64,000 nucleotides of DNA from Rubinisphaera italica. GTDB lineage: Bacteria > Planctomycetota > Planctomycetia > Planctomycetales > Planctomycetaceae. Location: positions 1,576,728 to 1,640,727 of the forward strand of contig NZ_SJPG01000001.1 in the NCBI RefSeq assembly GCF_007859715.1. Reading direction: 5' to 3'. Position 1 is the stretch's first letter. Every line of letters begins with the position of its first letter. Shown here one piece after another: positions 59,382 to 64,000 of this stretch. Position numbers and translations under genes: made by a program. The notes under the pieces were generated by a model. It had not been told where the DNA came from. It ran no database searches and was given only the letters and a program-made list of their open reading frames with translations.

Positions 59382-61496
59382 ATGTTACGTACACGTCGTT
59401 TCCCATCAGTAATTCTGATGACTCTAATAATGCTCGCAGGAATGAACCTGCTTACCAAATCGGTTCAGGCGGACGCCCCCAAGGGGTTTAAGCCAATTTT
59501 CAATGGAAAAGATTTGTCCGGTTGGAAAGGGCTCGTTGGTAATCCAAAGACTCGTGCATCCATGTCTGATGAAGAGCTGGCAACCGCGCAGTTGGAAGCG
59601 GACGAAGTTATGCGAGCACACTGGAAGGTAGACAATGGTATCCTCGTCTTTGATGGAAAGGGCAAAAGTCTTTGTACTGAGAATAACTATGGAGATTTTG
59701 AACTCTACGTCGACTGGAAAATCCTCGAGGCTGGCGACAGCGGAATTTATCTGCGAGGCAGCCCACAGGTTCAAATCTGGGATACCGAGTACGAACCGTA
59801 TTTCCGGCACGGAGCTGAGAATGGTTCCGGATCGCTGTGGAATAATAAAGACAATCCGCGGTTCCCGCTTGTCAAAGCAGATAATCCGGTTGGAGAGTGG
59901 AACACATTTTACATTCGCATGATTGGCGAGCGAGTGACCATAAAGTTGAACGATCAACTCGTCGCCGACAATGTTGTGATGGAAAATCTCTGGGAACGCA
60001 ACCTGCCAATTTATCGCAATGGACAGATCGAACTGCAAAACCATGGCAACACCCTTTATTTCCGAGAAATTTACGTTCGTGAAATTCCAGCGAGTGAGGC
60101 CAATGACCTTCTCCAAGCTCAGGAGGACAACAGTGGCTTCGAGAAAATTTTCAACGGGAAAGATCTCGCTGGTTGGACGGGAGCAGTCGACAGTTACAAA
60201 GTCGTGAATGAAAAACTCATCTGCAAAGAAGGAGTAGGAGGTTCACTCTTTACCGAAAAGAAATACTCGGACTTCGTTTCAACTTTGGAGTTTAAGCTTC
60301 CACAGGGCGGGAATAATGGGCTCATCCTTCGATACTCTGGCGAAGGTCAGCCACACATCGAAGGGCTTGAGTTACAGGTTTTCGACTCGGAAGATCCGAA
60401 ATATGCCAAGCTCGATCCGCGTCAATACCATGGCTCAGTCTATGGGCTTGTACCAGCCCATCGTGGCTATCTACGCCCGACAGGAGAGTGGAACTTTCAG
60501 AAGGTTACGATGCGCGGATCGCAGATTAAAGTTGAACTGAACGGTACCACGATTCTCGACGCGGACTTATCGGAAGTTAAGGAATCAAAAGATGGTGAAG
60601 TTCCTCCCGGAGCGAAGCGTAAGAGTGGTCACTTTGGTTTTGCTGGTCATAATGATCCGGTCGAGTTCCGTAATATTGCGATTCGAGAATTACCGGGCGA
60701 CCCAGCAGTTCCTCCCTCACGCGACACCGCAATCAGCCCGACCGATGGCCCGATTGAACTCTTCAATGGTCGCAACCTGGAAGGAATGTATACATGGATT
60801 CGTGATACTCAATACTCTGATCCCAAAAAAGTATTCACTGTTAATGATGGCATGATTCATGTTTCAGGTGATGGATATGGCGGTCTGATCACCAATGAAT
60901 CTTATCGCGATTATCACCTCATCCTGGAATTTAAGTGGGGCGAGAAAACGTGGGGCGACCGAATAGATCGCGCGCGAGATTCTGGTCTTCTGGTTCATTG
61001 TTGGGGGCCGGATGGTGGTTACGCGAAAACGTGGATGGCATCAATCGAAGCTCAGATTATTGAAGGTGGAGTCGGTGACATCCTTGTGTTGTCAGGGACT
61101 GATCCCATCACTGGTCAGACTCTACCAACTTCTTTGACAGCTGAAATTACTAAGGATCGGGATGGAGAAAAGGTCTGGAAGAAAGGCGGAGAGCCAATCA
61201 CAATTTCCAGTGGACGTATCAACTGGTTTGGAAGAGATGTCGACTGGGCTGATAAGATCAACTTTCGAGGAAAAGAGGACGTCGAGAGTCCATTCGGCGA
61301 ATGGACTCGGCTGGAAGTGATCGCAGATGGCGGGCACTTAACTTATAAGGTTAACGGTGTAGTGGTTAACGAAGCCTTTGAAGCAAAACCAGATTTCGGA
61401 AAACTGCTTCTACAAACCGAACAGGCTGAGATATTCATCAGGCGTTTTGAATTATGGCCTATCGGAAAAGCTCCGAAAGATAAGCTGAAGCCATAA
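59382..61496 (+). CDS. Secreted protein with three tandem DUF1080 (3-keto-disaccharide hydrolase) domains
   Basis: This 704-residue protein has a signal peptide (about 1-30, SVQA). Three copies of the DUF1080 fold, each opening with F-x-x-[IL]-F-N-G-[KR]-[DN]-L-x-G, begin at about residues 36 (FKPIFNGKDLSGW), 253 (FEKIFNGKDLAGW) and 458 (IELFNGRNLEG). Each has the sandwich blocks LY-x-D/LEFK, SGIYLRGSPQVQ or its equivalent, and GEWN-like ends. The family acts on 3-keto-disaccharides, and many members are uncharacterised. A single domain is usual, so three in a row is noteworthy. GGAGA is six bases before the ATG. A strong terminator follows. The next gene is a convergent sodium symporter. Confidence 0.9.
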   Translation: MLRTRRFPSVILMTLIMLAGMNLLTKSVQADAPKGFKPIFNGKDLSGWKGLVGNPKTRASMSDEELATAQLEADEVMRAHWKVDNGILVFDGKGKSLCTENNYGDFELYVDWKILEAGDSGIYLRGSPQVQIWDTEYEPYFRHGAENGSGSLWNNKDNPRFPLVKADNPVGEWNTFYIRMIGERVTIKLNDQLVADNVVMENLWERNLPIYRNGQIELQNHGNTLYFREIYVREIPASEANDLLQAQEDNSGFEKIFNGKDLAGWTGAVDSYKVVNEKLICKEGVGGSLFTEKKYSDFVSTLEFKLPQGGNNGLILRYSGEGQPHIEGLELQVFDSEDPKYAKLDPRQYHGSVYGLVPAHRGYLRPTGEWNFQKVTMRGSQIKVELNGTTILDADLSEVKESKDGEVPPGAKRKSGHFGFAGHNDPVEFRNIAIRELPGDPAVPPSRDTAISPTDGPIELFNGRNLEGMYTWIRDTQYSDPKKVFTVNDGMIHVSGDGYGGLITNESYRDYHLILEFKWGEKTWGDRIDRARDSGLLVHCWGPDGGYAKTWMASIEAQIIEGGVGDILVLSGTDPITGQTLPTSLTAEITKDRDGEKVWKKGGEPITISSGRINWFGRDVDWADKINFRGKEDVESPFGEWTRLEVIADGGHLTYKVNGVVVNEAFEAKPDFGKLLLQTEQAEIFIRRFELWPIGKAPKDKLKP

Positions 61497-61524
61497 CCGA
61501 AGCTCTGTAATGCTTTTTGATTTT

Positions 61525-61561
61525 CACACCGCACGCCATTGCTGGCCTGCGGTGTGTTTTT
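61525..61561 (+). terminator. Intrinsic terminator after the triple DUF1080 gene
   Basis: Arms CACACCGCA (61525-61533) and TGCGGTGTG (61548-61556) form a perfect 9-base GC-rich stem, followed by a run of five T (61557-61561). It lies 28 bases past the stop. Confidence 0.88.
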
Positions 61562-61914
61562 ATGTCTTTTGTTCCGTGGTTCCGATCTGGCAAAGAATTG
61601 GCAAAATCTGCCCTGCAAAAAGATGCAGTGTTAAACCATTTCGAGCAATCCGTTCGTGAATAAAAAGCCTGACAGGTTTCCAACAGATGGTCATTTGAGT
61701 GACCCTCAATGACCGCCGTTTGGTTTTGAGATGATTGTCGGGCGGCACTACTATTCGACTGAACCACGTTTGCTATGGGCTGGAAGGTCCTCCGAATAGA
61801 GGAATCATTTCTCAGCACTGTTTTGCAATACAACAAATTTTGAAAATCGAAGTACAAATCTTATATCAACTCAAGAATGCCTCACTGTGCTATCAGTCTG
61901 AGTCTCTTTAAAAA
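61562..61914. other. Intergenic region between convergent genes
   Basis: No gene is supported in these 353 bases. The minus-strand frames at 61459-61857 and 61560-61748 run into the terminator and the DUF1080 gene and have no domain. Confidence 0.5.
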
Positions 61915-64000
61915 TTATGCCTTAATATTTGCTACCCATATTAACAGCGCAAGGATGATGAAACACACGACGACTGATACAAGGAAGCCGGTGATGTCTT
62001 TCCGACTTGGTTTCATAAATTCCCAGTCGGTGCCCGGTAGCAGACGGCGATCATCAAAACGAGTCGGGTTAGCGTAGGATTCAGCCAGTTTGGCTGTATC
62101 TTTCTCGGGATCAGGATCGACTTCCGTTTTCATCTTGGCATAATAACGATTCAGTTTTTCGGCGTTGCCTCGAGGAGTCACTAAGCTGACCAGCATCAGA
62201 AACACGAATGGCAGAATGACTCGTGGGGGGAGGCGCAGAGTTTCCAGCGTGGCTTTCGAAGCATCTGATAAATCGATGATCCCCAACCATTGATAGATCA
62301 GGAAGTCGATCTTTAATGGGCCTTCACCCTTGAATTCCCCGGTCCGCTTCTGGACCACGATACGTGTACCGTCTTCTGAAGTTTCTTCACGGACAGTCAT
62401 CAGATTGGAATTATCCGCTCGAACATCATTCCAGAAGATCGACTCCCCACCTGTCGTCATTGAGAGTTGAATGGTTTCGCCCACAACGGCATCGGGAGGA
62501 GATGCCCCCAGTTTTTTCAATGCAGCGTCTAGTTTAGCAGGGTCATTGACGTATTGATTTTCTGCCTGAGCCTTCGCCGTTTCCCAGGCTTCTCGACGAG
62601 CAACATCGACTTCCGTTGCGGTTCGTTCGCGTGTAGTCGTGACGACTTCCGTGCTGACCGTATACGCCGGGTCGGTCCTCATCGACGGATTTAACACAGG
62701 CAATAGATATGGCAGTACAAAGAATACCATGCCCACAAAGCCAATCGTCAGCCAAACGGCCATCGCATTCGAACGTCGCCAGAAGATTCCTACCCAGAAC
62801 GGGGCGGCGAATAGCAGCGGAAGTTCGATGGCGAGCTTAAACTGCCCAAACACATCGCCCATGACCAGCGAAACAATCGTTGCACCAACAATGATGGTCA
62901 GCCCCGACAGCCGGGCTATTCGCACGCATTCCTTTTCAGAAGCATTCGAATTTATGTACGGCGAATACACATTGCGCACCACAAGAGCACTCGTTACAAT
63001 CATGTACGCATCAGCCGAACTCATCATCGCGGCCAGCAAACAGGCCAGCATTAAACCGACGAGACCCATATTCAGCGGCCCAAGAATCTCTCGAGCGGCG
63101 ACTCCCCAAACCTTGTCGGGATCAGCTGCAATCTCTACGTTGCCTGCTAATAGAGCCAACGCAATCAAAGCGGTGATCGCCCAGCCAGCTGTGCAGAGTC
63201 GCTTCAGGAAGTTGCCGACAACCAGACCAATCCGAGCTTCATCTTCGCTTTTGGCAGAACCGCCGCCAGTTGCAATGAAGTGAGGTTGTACCACGATGCC
63301 AACAAGGGCCAGCAGTGTGAGTGAAAATATATACTGTGGCGGAAATTCTCCTGCACTCGGTCCCGTGAACAGGCCGAAATTCTCTGCAGAGACGCGTTGG
63401 TGCAAAATCGTGAATCCATCCAGCAGTCCTTGAGTGCTCGGATCGCCAAACTTCTCGACCAGTTCCCAAAGTCCGTATGGAATAAGCAGTATGGAAAGCA
63501 GGATAATAAAGATGCCCTGAATCAGGTCCGTCCAGTAGGCAGCTGTCAAACCACCGAGGACTCCGTACGCAATTACAATCATCGAAATCAGCGGTACCAA
63601 AACATACTTCAATTCCATGCCGAACATCATATCTGTACCCATCAGTGGCACAGAAAACTTTGCGATTGCGGACAGCATTGTCGACAGATAGAACATATAG
63701 AACAAAATCGCGAACGCCGTGTACGCAGCACCCAAAAGCTGTGATTGATAGCGTTCGACAAACCAGTCACCCAAAGTCAGGTGACGCATGCGACGATACC
63801 AAACTGCGGTGAACCAATAGACTGGAGTCACAAACAGCCACATCATCGCCGACCAGACACCGGAGAGCCCGCTGGTCCATACGGTACGCCCCACCTGAAC
63901 GGGTTCATGAGCTCCCGTACCTGCTCCGAAGGCAGCGAAAGTTTGCAGCAACTTTCCAAAGCCGCGACCACCCATGAAGTAGTCTTCCTGCCCCTTGACT
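61915..64000 (-). CDS. Sodium/solute symporter (SSS family), N-terminus outside window
   Basis: The minus-strand frame is open through the right edge: upstream of an internal ATG at 63975 it reads KGQEDYF, the usual SSS N-terminal loop, so the true start lies beyond 64000. About 694 residues are visible, with at least eleven hydrophobic helices and the SSS blocks FGAGTGAHEP, GDWFVERYQS and SADAYMIVTSAL. After the helix ending LLPVLNP a soluble insert of about 160 residues (TTTRERTATEVDV ... KGEGPLKIDFLI) precedes the helix RVILPFVFLML, longer than in typical members. The C-terminus has a further tail with LPGTDWEFMKPS and a last helix. Probably imports a sugar or organic acid with sodium. Confidence 0.9.
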   Translation of the reverse strand, partial: VKGQEDYFMGGRGFGKLLQTFAAFGAGTGAHEPVQVGRTVWTSGLSGVWSAMMWLFVTPVYWFTAVWYRRMRHLTLGDWFVERYQSQLLGAAYTAFAILFYMFYLSTMLSAIAKFSVPLMGTDMMFGMELKYVLVPLISMIVIAYGVLGGLTAAYWTDLIQGIFIILLSILLIPYGLWELVEKFGDPSTQGLLDGFTILHQRVSAENFGLFTGPSAGEFPPQYIFSLTLLALVGIVVQPHFIATGGGSAKSEDEARIGLVVGNFLKRLCTAGWAITALIALALLAGNVEIAADPDKVWGVAAREILGPLNMGLVGLMLACLLAAMMSSADAYMIVTSALVVRNVYSPYINSNASEKECVRIARLSGLTIIVGATIVSLVMGDVFGQFKLAIELPLLFAAPFWVGIFWRRSNAMAVWLTIGFVGMVFFVLPYLLPVLNPSMRTDPAYTVSTEVVTTTRERTATEVDVARREAWETAKAQAENQYVNDPAKLDAALKKLGASPPDAVVGETIQLSMTTGGESIFWNDVRADNSNLMTVREETSEDGTRIVVQKRTGEFKGEGPLKIDFLIYQWLGIIDLSDASKATLETLRLPPRVILPFVFLMLVSLVTPRGNAEKLNRYYAKMKTEVDPDPEKDTAKLAESYANPTRFDDRRLLPGTDWEFMKPSRKDITGFLVSVVVCFIILALLIWVANIKA

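Noticed and set aside
61459..61857. 132-codon minus-strand frame
   Set aside because: It crosses the terminator and the end of the DUF1080 gene and has no recognisable domain.
1..64000. CRISPR arrays, tRNA or rRNA genes
   Set aside because: No regularly spaced direct repeats, cloverleaf or rRNA-like sequence were seen by reading; a covariance-model scan would be needed to exclude small RNAs.

Overview
The window looks like chromosomal DNA of a heterotrophic member of the Planctomycetota, probably family Planctomycetaceae. The evidence is the gene content: four adjacent pairs of a PSD1/planctomycete-cytochrome protein (DUF1549/DUF1553) and a DUF1501 protein, one DUF1552/DUF1588 pair, two DUF1559 prepilin-like genes, a triple DUF1080 protein, an FG-GAP/ASPIC protein, sulfatase and ceramidase-like exoenzymes, and heme-binding CxxCH motifs on long secreted proteins. 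I saw no rRNA, tRNA or CRISPR array. All assignments come from reading motifs by eye; no database search was run.

Layout. 1-3.6 kb (minus): the main part of a giant secreted multidomain cytochrome running off the left edge. 4.1-6.4: a DPP IV-type S9 peptidase. 6.6-10.7: PSD1/DUF1501 pair 1. 10.7-11.2: a cluster of inverted repeats. 11.4-13.9: an aldehyde dehydrogenase and a CurA-like reductase. 14.1-19.2: RND efflux adaptor and pump. 19.5-23.3: the DUF1552/DUF1588 pair. 23.7-25.2 (minus): a ceramidase-like hydrolase. 25.7-28.0: a sulfatase fused to an alpha/beta-hydrolase esterase. 28.5-33.0: a run of DUF1559 pseudopilin, small lipoprotein, TPR protein and FG-GAP/ASPIC lipoprotein. 33.2-37.0: a tightly overlapping trio of asparagine-synthetase-like ligase, radical SAM enzyme and halogenase-like flavoenzyme. 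37.2-39.5: divergent RraA-like and MlrC-like genes. 39.6-41.7 (minus): a second DPP IV-like protein with an altered active site. 41.8-42.2: a decayed IS3-family transposase end. 42.3-46.8: PSD1/DUF1501 pair 2. 47.4-48.9: a second DUF1559 gene with a small lipoprotein. 49.1-49.5: a possible recombinase remnant and a dispersed repeat. 49.7-53.8: pair 3. 54.4-58.8 (minus): pair 4. 59.4-61.5: the triple DUF1080 protein. 61.9-64.0 (minus): a sodium/solute symporter running off the right edge.

How the genes fit together. Most products carry Sec, Tat or lipoprotein signals, so the region is dominated by envelope and periplasmic functions that fit polysaccharide and glycoconjugate breakdown: sulfatase-esterase, DUF1080 proteins, ceramidase-like enzyme, peptidases, symporter, and the PSD1/DUF1501 pairs whose biochemical role is not established. 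The pairs fall into two subtypes that stay matched between the two partners (pairs 1 and 3; pairs 2 and 4).

The best candidate for an undescribed system is the three-gene cassette at 33183-36965. It is translationally coupled through 8-base and 4-base overlaps and joins an ATP-dependent AsnB-like ligase without a nucleophilic N-terminal cysteine, a CxxxCxxC radical SAM enzyme and a halogenase-family flavoprotein. It reads as a compact pathway for a small molecule or a modification, but its substrate cannot be told from sequence.
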